DNA from: Arenibacter hampyeongensis
Lineage (GTDB): Bacteria > Bacteroidota > Bacteroidia > Flavobacteriales > Flavobacteriaceae
Direction: 5' to 3'
DNA: 64,000 nucleotides
NCBI RefSeq assembly: GCF_002909255.1
Contig: NZ_PIOB01000004.1
Location: 186,001-250,000 of the forward strand
Positions 44,376-54,053 of this stretch are shown one piece after another (position 1 is the first letter of the stretch; each line of letters opens with the position of its first letter). A program made the translations under genes and the position numbers. Under the pieces are notes generated by a model that did not search any database, was not told the DNA's origin, and saw only the letters and a program-made list of their open reading frames with translations.

Positions 44376-44726
44376 ATGGCAATTATAATAACAGATGAGT
44401 GCATAAATTGTGGAGCTTGTGAACCGGAATGTCCGAATACTGCAATTTATGAAGGTGCGGACGATTGGCGTTACAGTGACGGAACCCTTTTAAAGGGTAA
44501 TGTAGTACTGCCCAATGGTAAAGCAGTTGATGCCGATGAGTCACAGGAGCCTGTAAGCGATGAGATATATTTTATTGTACCAGATAAGTGTACGGAATGT
44601 AAAGGTTTCCATGATGAGCCCCAGTGTGCTGCTGTTTGTCCTGTAGATTGCTGTATCCCGGATGACGACCATGTGGAGTCTGAAGAAGTGCTTTTGGGCA
44701 AACAACGTTTTATGCACCCTGAATAG
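44376..44726 (+). CDS. 2x[4Fe-4S] ferredoxin
   Basis: 116 residues. Two cluster-binding motifs: [13 protein letters not shown] near the N-terminus and, near residue 70, CTECKGF followed by [10 protein letters not shown], with an insertion between the Cys pairs as in Allochromatium-type ferredoxins. Cytosolic electron carrier. Partner enzyme unknown; the divergent acyl-CoA reductase uses NADPH and is not an obvious partner. Followed by a convergent terminator. Confidence 0.93.
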   Translation: MAIIITDECINCGACEPECPNTAIYEGADDWRYSDGTLLKGNVVLPNGKAVDADESQEPVSDEIYFIVPDKCTECKGFHDEPQCAAVCPVDCCIPDDDHVESEEVLLGKQRFMHPE

Positions 44727-44858
44727 GTGATTTAATTATATTTTTCAGCAATCCCTCTGCAGTTTTATGGGTTGAATATTTATTCTCCCATAGGGTATTT
44801 GGGAGGTTTTAGAATGTTTAAACCTTGGTAATAAGGGTTGTTGAACTTTAACGTAATA

Positions 44859-44889
44859 AAAAAGGTTGCCATTATGGGCAACCTTTTTT
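44859..44889. terminator. Bidirectional terminator between ferredoxin and TonB receptor
   Basis: A 12-bp perfect stem AAAAAGGTTGCC/GGCAACCTTTTT flanked by A and T runs on the two sides, between convergent genes. It can stop transcripts in both directions. Confidence 0.9.
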
Positions 44890-44910
44890 GCATTGTAGTG
44901 TTTTGTTTAT

Positions 44911-47586
44911 CTAAAACGTAAATCCTACTTTGGCATAGTAGTAAGCCCCTCCAAATCCCATTTGTACGGAGTCCCAATACCCACCACCTTCTACCCAGTC
45001 GTCCTGCTGATCCGGATAAACATTAAATAAGTTGTTGGCACCGACATTCAATTTAAGACCATCGCACAATTCGTAACCAAAAACTAGATCGGTAATCAAT
45101 CTGGCGTCATAGGTATCCGTGGCCTGATTTATTTGGTCAGCAAAACTGTCGTAATCCGAAGTGGGTTCATACATTTGGTAATCCAATAATTCTACCTTGC
45201 TAAAATGGGTAAAACCCAGCCCTGCATCAAATTTGTCCTTCTTATAATTCATGTTCAGGGTAAATTTACTTTTTGGGGCCGAAGCCAACAGAAACCCTTT
45301 ATCCCTTTCACCAAAAAAAGTCTGCTCATCCAAACTTCCATTATTTACCTTATCGATCTTCATATCATTTATATTACCTGTAAAGGTGGCCGATAGCCTA
45401 TTGCCATCAAAACTTTTCTTCCAAGCCAATACAATATCCAAGCCAGTGGTTTTGGTATCCACCCCATTTACAAAGAACTGCGCGGCTTCGACATTGGGAA
45501 TTTGTGGGGCATCAAAATTACCAGTTAGCACAATCCGATCGTCCACTTTAATATAATACCCGTCCACTGTGGCCGTGAAGTCTCCGAAAGTCGCTGTAAA
45601 ACCTAAACCGGCATTAAGTGCCTTTTCTTCCGTTAATTGATCTATTCCAAACGAGGCGGTTACTGGACTGTTGTTGGGAGATAATAAGGACTCCAACGCC
45701 GCTCCACCAACAAAATTGGTAAACTGTAGGTTGTAATATTTTTGGGCCAAGGAAGGGGCTCTAAAACCTGTACTCACAGAACCTCTAATATTTACATTGT
45801 TGGATGCTTTTAATCTAGCGGCCAATTTTCCATTTAAGGTACTTCCAAAATCGCTAAAATTTTCAAAACGCGCTGCCGCACTTAGCAAGAAAGTCTCGGT
45901 AAGGTCGAACTCACCATCTGCATAGAGCGAAAAATTACTTCTACTTCTGTCTACTTCGTTTTTAGGACTATATCCTGGGAATCCTTGTGAACCACCCGGA
46001 CGGGCGTCTCCCGAGTCTGGATCCGTAGGTTGGGTCTGGTTGGCAGGGTCTGTTATTAACAGCCCATTTACGTCATAAGTGCCCCAAGAACCTTCTTCTC
46101 CGGCAAATATGATAAAGTTTTCAGTTCTATATTCGGCGCCAAAAGCCAGGTTCATCCCTTCCAAAACATCTTCATAATATTTGGAAAAATCCAAATTAAC
46201 CGTGTTTTGCGTCAGGCTATGTCCCCCTGCATCAAAATCGGTCGGGGAAACATCTTCCAAAGAGGCATTGAGGGTTCCTTGAATGAAATAATGAAAATTG
46301 TTTTTACCATAGGTATTGCTGATATCCACTTTCCAGCCGTTGGCCAGTTCTGTTTTAAATCCGGCCGAAAAGGAATTATCTATAATGTTCGAAGTGATTC
46401 TTGGTGTAAAACCATTGGGGTATATGGACGGTATTACCCTATTTCCGCCATTTCTTGTAAAGGCGTAGGCATCTGTATCCCTATAGTTCCTACCACCAAA
46501 AGCATATACTTCTGAATTATCGGAAATGGGGACGGAGGCATTTACCATTAAATTAAATCCATCTATTGCCGCTTCCCCAAAGCCTCTCCTAAAATCGAAT
46601 CCTGGCCGCAACGTTTTATTCTTACTAATATATTCTGTAGTGACATTGACAAAACCACCATCATTACCTATGGCCGTTCCAAAATTGACTCCTGCTTTTA
46701 AAGAGCCTCCATCAAAACTTTTATCACTTCCAATGGCATTGCCGTCCCTCTCCGTATCTAAACGGTTACCATCCGTATTGGGTGTTCCGGCAGGAAAATC
46801 ACCTTTGGCATTGGTATTATATGCGCCATAGCTTACAAATCCGGATACTATATCCGTTTGATCTTTTAGGACAATGTTGATAACCCCTGCTATGGCATCG
46901 GAACCATATTGTGCCGCAGCGCCATCACGTAATATTTCTATTCGTTTAATGGCCGATGCTGGAATTGCGTTTAAGTCGGTTCCTGTATTTCCACGGCCCC
47001 TAGTTCCAAAAACATTGATCAAGGAGGATTGATGCCTTCTTTTTCCGTTTATTAGTACCAAGGTTTGGTCGGGTCCCAGCCCCCTAAGGGTTGCCGGATC
47101 TATATGGTCAGCGCCATCCGATCCCGATTGCTTATTGGCGTTGAAGGATGGAGCGGCATACTGTAAAAGTTCGTTTACTTCAACACGGCCGGATTGGGTA
47201 GCAATTTCTGCGATGTCTATTACGTCCACAGGAACAGCAGTATCTGTTGAGGTTCGTTTGGGACTTCTGGATCCCACCAACTGTACCTCGTCCAACATCA
47301 TTCCTCCAGATAGGGAGACATTGATAACCGATTTTCCGGAAACAATTTCCTCTTGTGTGTTATAACCTATATAGCTAAAGACGAGGATAGCATTATCGAA
47401 TACGGATATTTGATAATTCCCATCAAAATCCGTTGTTGTTCCATTGGTGGTACCTTTTTCTACTAAGTTTACACCAACCAAAGGTTCTCCACTTTCATCC
47501 GTAACGTTTCCAGAAACAGAATTTTGCGCAACCAATAAAGTAAGATTGCCAAACATTAAAAGTGTCAATAAATAGAATTTTTTCAT
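44911..47586 (-). CDS. TonB-dependent receptor
   Basis: About 891 residues from ATG 47586, which gives a clean signal peptide (MKKFYLLTLLMFGNLTLLVA); the frame to 47625 adds 13 residues without purpose. A carboxypeptidase-regulatory-like domain (about 22-105; GEPLVGVNLVEKGTTNGTTT), a plug (about 115-240; RRHQSSLINVFGTRG, RIEILRDGAAAQYGSDAIAG) and a large barrel ending GGAYYYAKVGFTF. No SusD-like gene is adjacent, so it is a stand-alone importer of unknown ligand rather than a glycan-utilisation pair. Divergent from ychF. Confidence 0.92.
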   Translation of the reverse strand: MKKFYLLTLLMFGNLTLLVAQNSVSGNVTDESGEPLVGVNLVEKGTTNGTTTDFDGNYQISVFDNAILVFSYIGYNTQEEIVSGKSVINVSLSGGMMLDEVQLVGSRSPKRTSTDTAVPVDVIDIAEIATQSGRVEVNELLQYAAPSFNANKQSGSDGADHIDPATLRGLGPDQTLVLINGKRRHQSSLINVFGTRGRGNTGTDLNAIPASAIKRIEILRDGAAAQYGSDAIAGVINIVLKDQTDIVSGFVSYGAYNTNAKGDFPAGTPNTDGNRLDTERDGNAIGSDKSFDGGSLKAGVNFGTAIGNDGGFVNVTTEYISKNKTLRPGFDFRRGFGEAAIDGFNLMVNASVPISDNSEVYAFGGRNYRDTDAYAFTRNGGNRVIPSIYPNGFTPRITSNIIDNSFSAGFKTELANGWKVDISNTYGKNNFHYFIQGTLNASLEDVSPTDFDAGGHSLTQNTVNLDFSKYYEDVLEGMNLAFGAEYRTENFIIFAGEEGSWGTYDVNGLLITDPANQTQPTDPDSGDARPGGSQGFPGYSPKNEVDRSRSNFSLYADGEFDLTETFLLSAAARFENFSDFGSTLNGKLAARLKASNNVNIRGSVSTGFRAPSLAQKYYNLQFTNFVGGAALESLLSPNNSPVTASFGIDQLTEEKALNAGLGFTATFGDFTATVDGYYIKVDDRIVLTGNFDAPQIPNVEAAQFFVNGVDTKTTGLDIVLAWKKSFDGNRLSATFTGNINDMKIDKVNNGSLDEQTFFGERDKGFLLASAPKSKFTLNMNYKKDKFDAGLGFTHFSKVELLDYQMYEPTSDYDSFADQINQATDTYDARLITDLVFGYELCDGLKLNVGANNLFNVYPDQQDDWVEGGGYWDSVQMGFGGAYYYAKVGFTF

Positions 47587-47681
47587 ATTAATGATTTTAA
47601 GAGTTTTGCATTTAAATTTAGGCAATTTATTTTTACCTAATTATCATTGGCAATGTATGTTTATAAATGGACATAAATAGT

Positions 47682-47689
47682 ATCTTTGC
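47682..47689 (+). promoter_or_regulatory. Candidate -7 box of ychF
   Basis: TATCTTTG matches TAnnTTTG and lies 67 bases before the ychF ATG. I found no good TTG at the expected -33 distance. Confidence 0.4.
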
Positions 47690-47755
47690 AGCTGTTTAAA
47701 AAAAGCTGGAAAATAGATTGTAGTCTACAGTTCCGGTTTGTAATTGATCTTGACC

Positions 47756-48850
47756 ATGAAAGCAGGTATTGTAGGATTGCCCAATGTAGGAAAATCGACT
47801 CTTTTTAATTGTTTGTCCAACGCAAAGGCACAAAGTGCCAATTTTCCTTTTTGTACCATTGAGCCCAATATTGGGGTCGTAAATGTACCGGACACCAGAT
47901 TACAGAAGTTGGAAGAACTAGTAAATCCAGAACGGGTGTTGCCTGCAACTGTGGAGATTGTGGATATAGCGGGATTGGTAAAAGGAGCCAGCAAGGGCGA
48001 AGGTCTTGGCAATCAGTTTTTGGGTAATATCCGGGAAACAGATGCGATTTTACACGTGCTACGTTGTTTCGATAATGAGAATATCGTTCATGTAGATGGT
48101 TCGGTAAACCCTGTTAGGGATAAGGAAACCATTGATATCGAATTGCAATTAAAGGATTTGGAGACTGTGGATAAAAAGCTCGAAAAGGTAAAGCGGGCTG
48201 CCAAAACTGGCAATAAGGAAGCACAAAAAGAGGAGGCAGTTCTTTTGAAGATAAAACAGGGACTGGAAACAGGAACATCGATACGTGCCTTAGATATCAG
48301 TAAGGAAGATCGGGTGGAGTTTGTTAAGCCTTTGCAGTTTATAACGGATAAGCCTGTAATGTATGTATGCAATGTGGATGAAGATGCAGCCACAACGGGT
48401 AACGCCTATGTGGAACAAGTAAAATTGGCGATAGCCAATGAAAAGGCCGAGGTTATCTTTTTGGCAGTAGGCACCGAAGCCGATATTACCGAATTGGAGA
48501 GTTATGAGGAGCGACAAATGTTCTTGGAAGATTTAGGGCTTACGGAGCCTGGTTCTGCCAAATTGATTAGGGGAGCCTATAAATTATTGGATTTGGAGAC
48601 TTATTTTACCGCTGGTGTAAAGGAAGTACGCGCTTGGACCATTCCAGTGGGTGCCACTGCGCCACAGGCTGCGGGAGTAATACATACCGATTTTGAAAAG
48701 GGATTTATCCGAGCAGAAGTTATTGCCTATAATGATTTTGTTTCCTTTGGAAGTGAGGCCAAGGTTAAAGAAGCTGGAAAAATGCGGGTAGAAGGAAAAG
48801 AGTACATCGTTAAGGATGGTGATGTAATGCATTTTAGGTTTAACGTATAG
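47756..48850 (+). CDS. ychF: Redox-regulated ATPase YchF
   Basis: 364 residues from ATG 47756, the usual [15 protein letters not shown] start; an in-frame TTG at 47744 would add only four residues. Obg-family NTPase: P-loop [12 protein letters not shown], switch [20 protein letters not shown], and the NVDEDA motif that replaces NKxD and gives ATP preference. A TGS domain (about 280-362) ends the protein ([17 protein letters not shown]). It binds ribosomes and is linked to oxidative stress response in other bacteria. Confidence 0.96.
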   Translation: MKAGIVGLPNVGKSTLFNCLSNAKAQSANFPFCTIEPNIGVVNVPDTRLQKLEELVNPERVLPATVEIVDIAGLVKGASKGEGLGNQFLGNIRETDAILHVLRCFDNENIVHVDGSVNPVRDKETIDIELQLKDLETVDKKLEKVKRAAKTGNKEAQKEEAVLLKIKQGLETGTSIRALDISKEDRVEFVKPLQFITDKPVMYVCNVDEDAATTGNAYVEQVKLAIANEKAEVIFLAVGTEADITELESYEERQMFLEDLGLTEPGSAKLIRGAYKLLDLETYFTAGVKEVRAWTIPVGATAPQAAGVIHTDFEKGFIRAEVIAYNDFVSFGSEAKVKEAGKMRVEGKEYIVKDGDVMHFRFNV

Positions 48851-48911
48851 TATTGTTCCGTAAACCTGAATTGGGGAGTAGTCATTCACAATACTATTTC
48901 AGCACTAATAT

Positions 48912-48945
48912 ATAAACCCAACTTACTATTTTAAGTTGGGTTTAT
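48912..48945. terminator. Stem-loop after ychF
   Basis: A 14-bp perfect stem (48912-48925 with 48932-48945) and 6-base loop between convergent genes. T run is short, but the position between two stops supports a terminator. Confidence 0.8.
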
Positions 48946-48982
48946 CATTTGGGCGAACCTTGGTCACCATACTGTATATTTG

Positions 48983-50101
48983 CTACAGATTTTTTCTATA
49001 GGTCCTTCTTCGCTTATAAATTTTTGGGTCAAAATGTTTCCACAATTGGCGAATAGCTACATTTTCCTCCAATTCGGGCGTTCTTACACAATTCTCAATA
49101 CCCTTAAGTGTAAAAGTCTTGTGATATTCACTGAACATAACAGCAGTAACTCCTTTGTTTTGGTATTCCGGATGCACTCCTATCAAATAAAAAATAACCT
49201 CTTTGCTATTTTTTTTTGCATTCAATAGATGAAATATCCCAAAGGGGAACAACTTTCCTTTGGCTTTCTGCAAGGCCTCGGAAAAGGAAGGCATGACAAT
49301 TCCAAATGCAATTAGATTATCGTCCTTGTCGAGGATAAATTTAATGTACTCCGGATTTATAAAACTGATATATTTTTTCTTAAAATATTCTTTTTGGATG
49401 TCTGTAATGGGCACAAATGAGGACAGTGAAGAATATGATTCATTGAAAAGATCGAACATCTTATCCGCCATTGGAAGGACATCCTTGGTTTTGGTAAAGT
49501 TAAGTGCTTTTACACCATACCTTTTTTTAACCAAATCGTTGGCCTTTTCAAAAAATTTGGGATCTGCATTACTAAATGGAAATTTATTTTCCATGTATTC
49601 CTTTTCCTTGGTAAACCCATAGCGTTCAAAATGGTTTACATAATAGGGATGGTTATACCAAGTGATCATTGTTCCTATCTCTTCAAATCCTTCCGTTAGT
49701 ACCCCAACCTTATCCAAATTGGAAAAGCCTACAGGCCCCTCCATAAACGACAGTTTATGTTCCTTCCCTATTTCTGCTACTTTATTGAACAGTGCCTGGG
49801 TAACTTCAAAGTCATCGACAAAATCAAACCAACCAAAACGCATTTTTTTCACCTGCTGATGGTCTACTTCCAGTCTATTGACAATGGCAACAACCCTACC
49901 CACAATTTTATCATCCTTATAGGCCAGATAAAACCAGGCATCCGCATCCTTAAAAACTGGATTTTTACTTTTATCAAATGACTCCAGCTCATCGTTGATG
50001 ATAGGAGGAACCCAATAAGGGGAATCCTTATATAGTGAAAACGGGAATTTGACGAATTCTTTAAGGTCCGATTTTGTTTTTGCTTCTTTTAGAGTAACCA
50101 T
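48983..50101 (-). CDS. GNAT-like acetyltransferase-family protein
   Basis: 372 residues, cytosolic. Two GNAT-like halves: an N-terminal one (about 1-120, FPFSLYKDSPYWVPPIINDE, KIVGRVVAIVNRLEVDH) and a C-terminal one with EVIFYLIGVHPEYQNKGVTA, the acetyl-CoA loop pattern. Similar sequences are common in Bacteroidota and have no established substrate. Convergent with ychF. Confidence 0.8.
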   Translation of the reverse strand: MVTLKEAKTKSDLKEFVKFPFSLYKDSPYWVPPIINDELESFDKSKNPVFKDADAWFYLAYKDDKIVGRVVAIVNRLEVDHQQVKKMRFGWFDFVDDFEVTQALFNKVAEIGKEHKLSFMEGPVGFSNLDKVGVLTEGFEEIGTMITWYNHPYYVNHFERYGFTKEKEYMENKFPFSNADPKFFEKANDLVKKRYGVKALNFTKTKDVLPMADKMFDLFNESYSSLSSFVPITDIQKEYFKKKYISFINPEYIKFILDKDDNLIAFGIVMPSFSEALQKAKGKLFPFGIFHLLNAKKNSKEVIFYLIGVHPEYQNKGVTAVMFSEYHKTFTLKGIENCVRTPELEENVAIRQLWKHFDPKIYKRRRTYRKNL

Positions 50102-50169
50102 ACTACATTTCTTGTATGGTTCAATATTAGCAATATTAATCTATAGGAAAAAGTACAAAAGTTAATTTG

Positions 50170-51246
50170 TTAGAAATCGATGTCAGAATCGTCCCTATTC
50201 TTTTCCTTTTTCTTTAATTTTCTCAACTGTTTTTTTGTGGGCCCTAAATCTATATCTTCGGCACCCGAGCCCTTGTTTTTTCCTTTTTTCTTTTTCTTCA
50301 TTGCGTTCTTTCCAATAGGACCGCCATTTTCCCCTGCATTTTGATCTTCAATGGCCTTCACCTTGTCCCTGTGCATGTCTATCCTATAGGAAAATCCCAT
50401 TGCGGCAAAAATCCTGCTGGGTGTATTCTTAAAACTGGCCCCCAGATTCATATCTACCTGCATATTTTCACCTAGTAAATGGGCAACTCCACCTCTTAAA
50501 AGTACGTCCGAGTACCTATCACTTTTTATACCCTGGTTTTCTACAAAAACACTCCATTTAGGATCCCTAAAGGCATGGGACAAGGATAACGTATAATTCC
50601 ATTCAGGAAAATCCGTGCCCAATCTGTCATAGGCGATATTGGAAATAAGTACAAATCTTGGGGTAAGTCTACTTTGGGTGGCCACCATTACCCTTGGTGA
50701 AACTGTAGGGTCGCCACTATAAAACGGATTATCACCGAGCACAAAATTGGCACCTGCATAGACAGAAATAGCGGGGATTAGGTTTTTCAGCTTAAAACCG
50801 TAGTTGGCCTTCCAACTGTAGAGATTGGGCTTGTTATTTTCTGGATTCCTAAATGGATCGTAAATTAAATATTTTAATCCTATCCTGTTTCGGGAGAAAT
50901 CGGTGTTCTTAATTTCCACCCCTGTATTGGTATAGGTTTTATTTTGATTATCAAAAGTACCTTCATAATTTAATTCCAAGGTTTCGAAAAGCAAGCCGTA
51001 GCGCAATGAAAGATCTGCTCCAAAAATGTTGGATTCAGTAGCCAACCTCGTATGGTCCTGTTGTTCATATGCAACACCAAATTCGGCTTGTAAAACGTTG
51101 GTGCCAACGGCATATGCGCTTACGGATAGTCCTGGTCGGTTGGAGTTGATGACATCGGTATATTGGGAAAAACCGACCAATGGAACGGTGAAAATTCCAA
51201 AAATGAGCATTTTCATTAGGCGTTTCGTTGAAACATAATATTCCAT
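50170..51246 (-). CDS. MetA-type outer membrane transporter-like protein
   Basis: About 358 residues. Signal segment MKMLIFGIFTVPLVGFSQ is preceded by a short N-terminal stretch whose start is unclear (ATG 51246, GTG 51252 or ATG 51216). The barrel part (about 35-290) has the pattern of the phenol-degradation 'meta' family: INSNRPGLSVSAYAVGTNVL, GVAYEQQDHTRLATESNIFG. Unusually, a Lys-rich tail of about 60 residues (KKKKKGKNKG) follows the barrel. Substrate unknown. Confidence 0.8.
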   Translation of the reverse strand: MEYYVSTKRLMKMLIFGIFTVPLVGFSQYTDVINSNRPGLSVSAYAVGTNVLQAEFGVAYEQQDHTRLATESNIFGADLSLRYGLLFETLELNYEGTFDNQNKTYTNTGVEIKNTDFSRNRIGLKYLIYDPFRNPENNKPNLYSWKANYGFKLKNLIPAISVYAGANFVLGDNPFYSGDPTVSPRVMVATQSRLTPRFVLISNIAYDRLGTDFPEWNYTLSLSHAFRDPKWSVFVENQGIKSDRYSDVLLRGGVAHLLGENMQVDMNLGASFKNTPSRIFAAMGFSYRIDMHRDKVKAIEDQNAGENGGPIGKNAMKKKKKGKNKGSGAEDIDLGPTKKQLRKLKKKEKNRDDSDIDF

Positions 51247-51334
51247 AGGCACTATTTTATTATTATTTTAAGACTTTTGCACTATTATTACAACGTTAGA
51301 ATTGTACTTTTGATATAAAATTTGTCAACTTATT

Positions 51335-51598
51335 ATGGGTTTTTTAAAAACGATACTAATTGTACTCTTAGTATACTATTTGCTTAAAATTGTAGCTAAA
51401 TGGTTTGCTCCTAGGATGTTTAGGTATGCCGCAAAGAAGACGGAGGAACATTTTAAGGAAAAGTTTGAAGGTTTTGCTGCACAGAACGATCAAAAAGAAG
51501 AGCAAATTGGCGATGTTATTATTGAGAAGAAAACGACCAAGAAAAAAAACACCTCAAAAAATGTTGGAGATTATATAGATTTTGAGGAAATTGAATAA
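51335..51598 (+). CDS. DUF4834 family protein
   Basis: 87 residues: a membrane segment (about 3-20, FLKTILIVLLVYYLLKIVAK) and a Lys/Glu-rich cytosolic tail ending VGDYIDFEEIE, as in DUF4834. It comes before the YfhO gene by 19 bases; the pairing is common in Flavobacteria. Function unknown. Confidence 0.85.
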   Translation: MGFLKTILIVLLVYYLLKIVAKWFAPRMFRYAAKKTEEHFKEKFEGFAAQNDQKEEQIGDVIIEKKTTKKKNTSKNVGDYIDFEEIE

Positions 51599-51617
51599 CC
51601 TTTTACCATAACCAAAC

Positions 51618-54053
51618 ATGAGAAACGGTCTAAGAGCCTTTTTTATCCATTTTTTTGCAACCGTATTTTTTATTATTGCCGCACTAGCTTATTTCCATCC
51701 TGTATTACAGGGGAAGGTGATTGAACAATCGGATATTGTTCAATTCACGGGTATGGCCAAGGAGCAAAATGACTTCCGTAAAAAAACAGGGGAGGAGCCA
51801 TATTGGACCAATAGTGCCTTCGGCGGAATGCCTACATATCAATTGGGGGCCTATTATCCACATGATTATATAAAAAAATTGGACCGAATAGTCCGTTTTT
51901 TACCAAGACCCGCCGATTATCTCTTTATTTATCTAATCGGATTTTATATGCTACTCTACTGCCTTAAGGTAGATTATAAGTTAGCCGTGTTGGGAGCCCT
52001 GGCCTTTGGTTTTTCTACATATATGATCATTATTTTAGGGGTTGGGCACAATGCAAAGGCACATGCAATAGGGTACATGCCTATGCTCTTAGGTGGAATT
52101 ATTTTGGTTTTCAGAAAGAAATACCTTTGGGGCTTTCTCCTTACTGCAATAGCCATGGCATTGGAAGTAGGGGCCAACCATTATCAAATGACCTACTACT
52201 TTATGTTGTTGGTACTTATTCTTGGAGGTGTTTATTTAGTGGATGCCATCAAGGAAAAGAAATTGAAACATTTTGGTATATCTGTCGGAATATTGGTTAT
52301 AGCGGTGTTGATTGGGATTGCTGCCAATGCTACTAGTCTAATGGCTACTAAGGAATATGCGGATTGGAGTACTAGGGGCCAATCAGACCTTACCATAAAA
52401 GCCAATGGGGAACCCAAGGAAATAGGTTCTGGTCTTGATCGGGAATATATTACCCAATTTAGTTACGGTATTGTAGAGTCTCTAAATTTGTTTGTTCCTA
52501 GATTGTTCGGAGGTTCTGGTGGCGAAGATCTTGGAGCTGATTCCAAAACCTATAACTTTTTAACGGAAAATGGAATATCAAGGACCAAGGCTTTGGATTT
52601 TACCAGTGCATTACCTTTGTATTGGGGAGACCAGCCCATAGTGGCCGCTCCGGCCTACATTGGAGCCATTGTGTTTTTCCTCTTTGTTTTAGGGCTGTTT
52701 TTGGTCAAGGGAAAGGTAAAATGGTGGCTTGTGGGAGGTACAATAATGGCCTTGTTACTTTCCTGGGGCAAAAATTTCGGACTACTTACGGATGTAATGA
52801 TCGATTATTTTCCGCTGTACAATAAATTTAGGGCAGTATCATCCATTCAAGTTATTCTTGAACTATGTGTACCTGTTTTGGCCATCTTGGCATTGGCACA
52901 GCTTTTTGATAAAAAGGTGGACACTTCCAAGAAATTAAAGGACTTAAAACTCACTTTTTTTATTTCTGTGGGAATCGGAGTAGTACTTTTTTTAGTAAAG
53001 GGAATGTTCGATTTTGCAGGACAGAGCGATGAGACTTATAGACAGTATTATGGCGATGACATTGTTTCCTTAATTGTAGCAGATCGCAAGTCTGTTTATA
53101 ACACGGATATATTGCGATCATTGATCTATGTTGCTCTAGCCGCTCTGGTTATTTGGTTCTTTCTAAAGGATAAATTAAAACAGAATCTAGCAATTGTTAT
53201 TTTAGGAGTTCTGCTATTGTTCGATTTGGTAGGTGTAGCCAAGCGATACGTAAATGAAGATGATTTTGTAGCTCAGCGTAGAATGCTGGAACCTTTTCAA
53301 GAAACTGAAATGGACAAACAAATTGCCAAGGATACCACTATTTTTAGGGTGTACGACCCTTCAGAGATTGGTGGTGGAGGCCGTACCGCCTATTTTCACC
53401 AGTCCATTTGGGGTTACCATGCTGCTAAACCGGCAGGAATCCAGAACTTGTTCGACTTTCACATCTCCAAGAACAACGTTAAGGTCTTAAGTATGCTCAA
53501 TGTAAAATATGTGGTGCAGCAAGACGAAGAGGGTAGAAATTATCCAGCACTAAATCCCGAAGCCAATGGCAATGCCTGGTTTATTAATGAACTGGTGCCA
53601 GTTTATAATGCCAATGATGAAATAATGGCCTTGAATTCGCTGGATGTGAAGCACAAAGCAGTTTTTGATAAATCGAAATTTGTCAATTTGGAAGAGCTTA
53701 ACTATAAGACGGATTCTTCTGCTACTATAAAGCTTACCCAATATGAGCCCAATCATTTGACCTATAGTTCAGAGAATTCCAATCCAGGGATTGCCGTATT
53801 TTCCGAAATGTACTATCCCCACGGTTGGAATGCCTATATTGATGGTAAATTGAAGGAGCATTTTGAGGTGAATTATGTGCTAAGGGCGATGGAAATACCT
53901 GCCGGTAAACATAAAATTGAATTTAAATTTGAGCCGACCCTTATTCAGGTTGGCGGAAATATAACGATGGCCAGTTCTATAATTTTGGTACTGGTATTGT
54001 TTTTTGGAATTGGACACACCTATTGGAAATCTAGAAAAAAACCGACGGCTTAA
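51618..54053 (+). CDS. YfhO-family membrane protein
   Basis: 811 residues with about a dozen membrane segments in the first 535 residues (for example AVLGALAFGFSTYMIIILGV, VLELCVPVLAILALAQLFD) and a large extracytoplasmic C-terminal domain (about 545-780; VLSMLNVKYVVQQDEEGRNY). A final membrane segment ends the protein. YfhO proteins are GT-C-like and act in adding glycosyl groups to envelope polymers in Firmicutes. Here it precedes a glycosyltransferase and a flippase, and the stop overlaps the next start (TAATG). Confidence 0.9.
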   Translation: MRNGLRAFFIHFFATVFFIIAALAYFHPVLQGKVIEQSDIVQFTGMAKEQNDFRKKTGEEPYWTNSAFGGMPTYQLGAYYPHDYIKKLDRIVRFLPRPADYLFIYLIGFYMLLYCLKVDYKLAVLGALAFGFSTYMIIILGVGHNAKAHAIGYMPMLLGGIILVFRKKYLWGFLLTAIAMALEVGANHYQMTYYFMLLVLILGGVYLVDAIKEKKLKHFGISVGILVIAVLIGIAANATSLMATKEYADWSTRGQSDLTIKANGEPKEIGSGLDREYITQFSYGIVESLNLFVPRLFGGSGGEDLGADSKTYNFLTENGISRTKALDFTSALPLYWGDQPIVAAPAYIGAIVFFLFVLGLFLVKGKVKWWLVGGTIMALLLSWGKNFGLLTDVMIDYFPLYNKFRAVSSIQVILELCVPVLAILALAQLFDKKVDTSKKLKDLKLTFFISVGIGVVLFLVKGMFDFAGQSDETYRQYYGDDIVSLIVADRKSVYNTDILRSLIYVALAALVIWFFLKDKLKQNLAIVILGVLLLFDLVGVAKRYVNEDDFVAQRRMLEPFQETEMDKQIAKDTTIFRVYDPSEIGGGGRTAYFHQSIWGYHAAKPAGIQNLFDFHISKNNVKVLSMLNVKYVVQQDEEGRNYPALNPEANGNAWFINELVPVYNANDEIMALNSLDVKHKAVFDKSKFVNLEELNYKTDSSATIKLTQYEPNHLTYSSENSNPGIAVFSEMYYPHGWNAYIDGKLKEHFEVNYVLRAMEIPAGKHKIEFKFEPTLIQVGGNITMASSIILVLVLFFGIGHTYWKSRKKPTA

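Noticed and set aside
48983-50101. GTP cyclohydrolase annotation for the 372-residue protein
   Set aside because: No zinc Cys/His motif of FolE or RibA; the sequence fits GNAT-like proteins instead.
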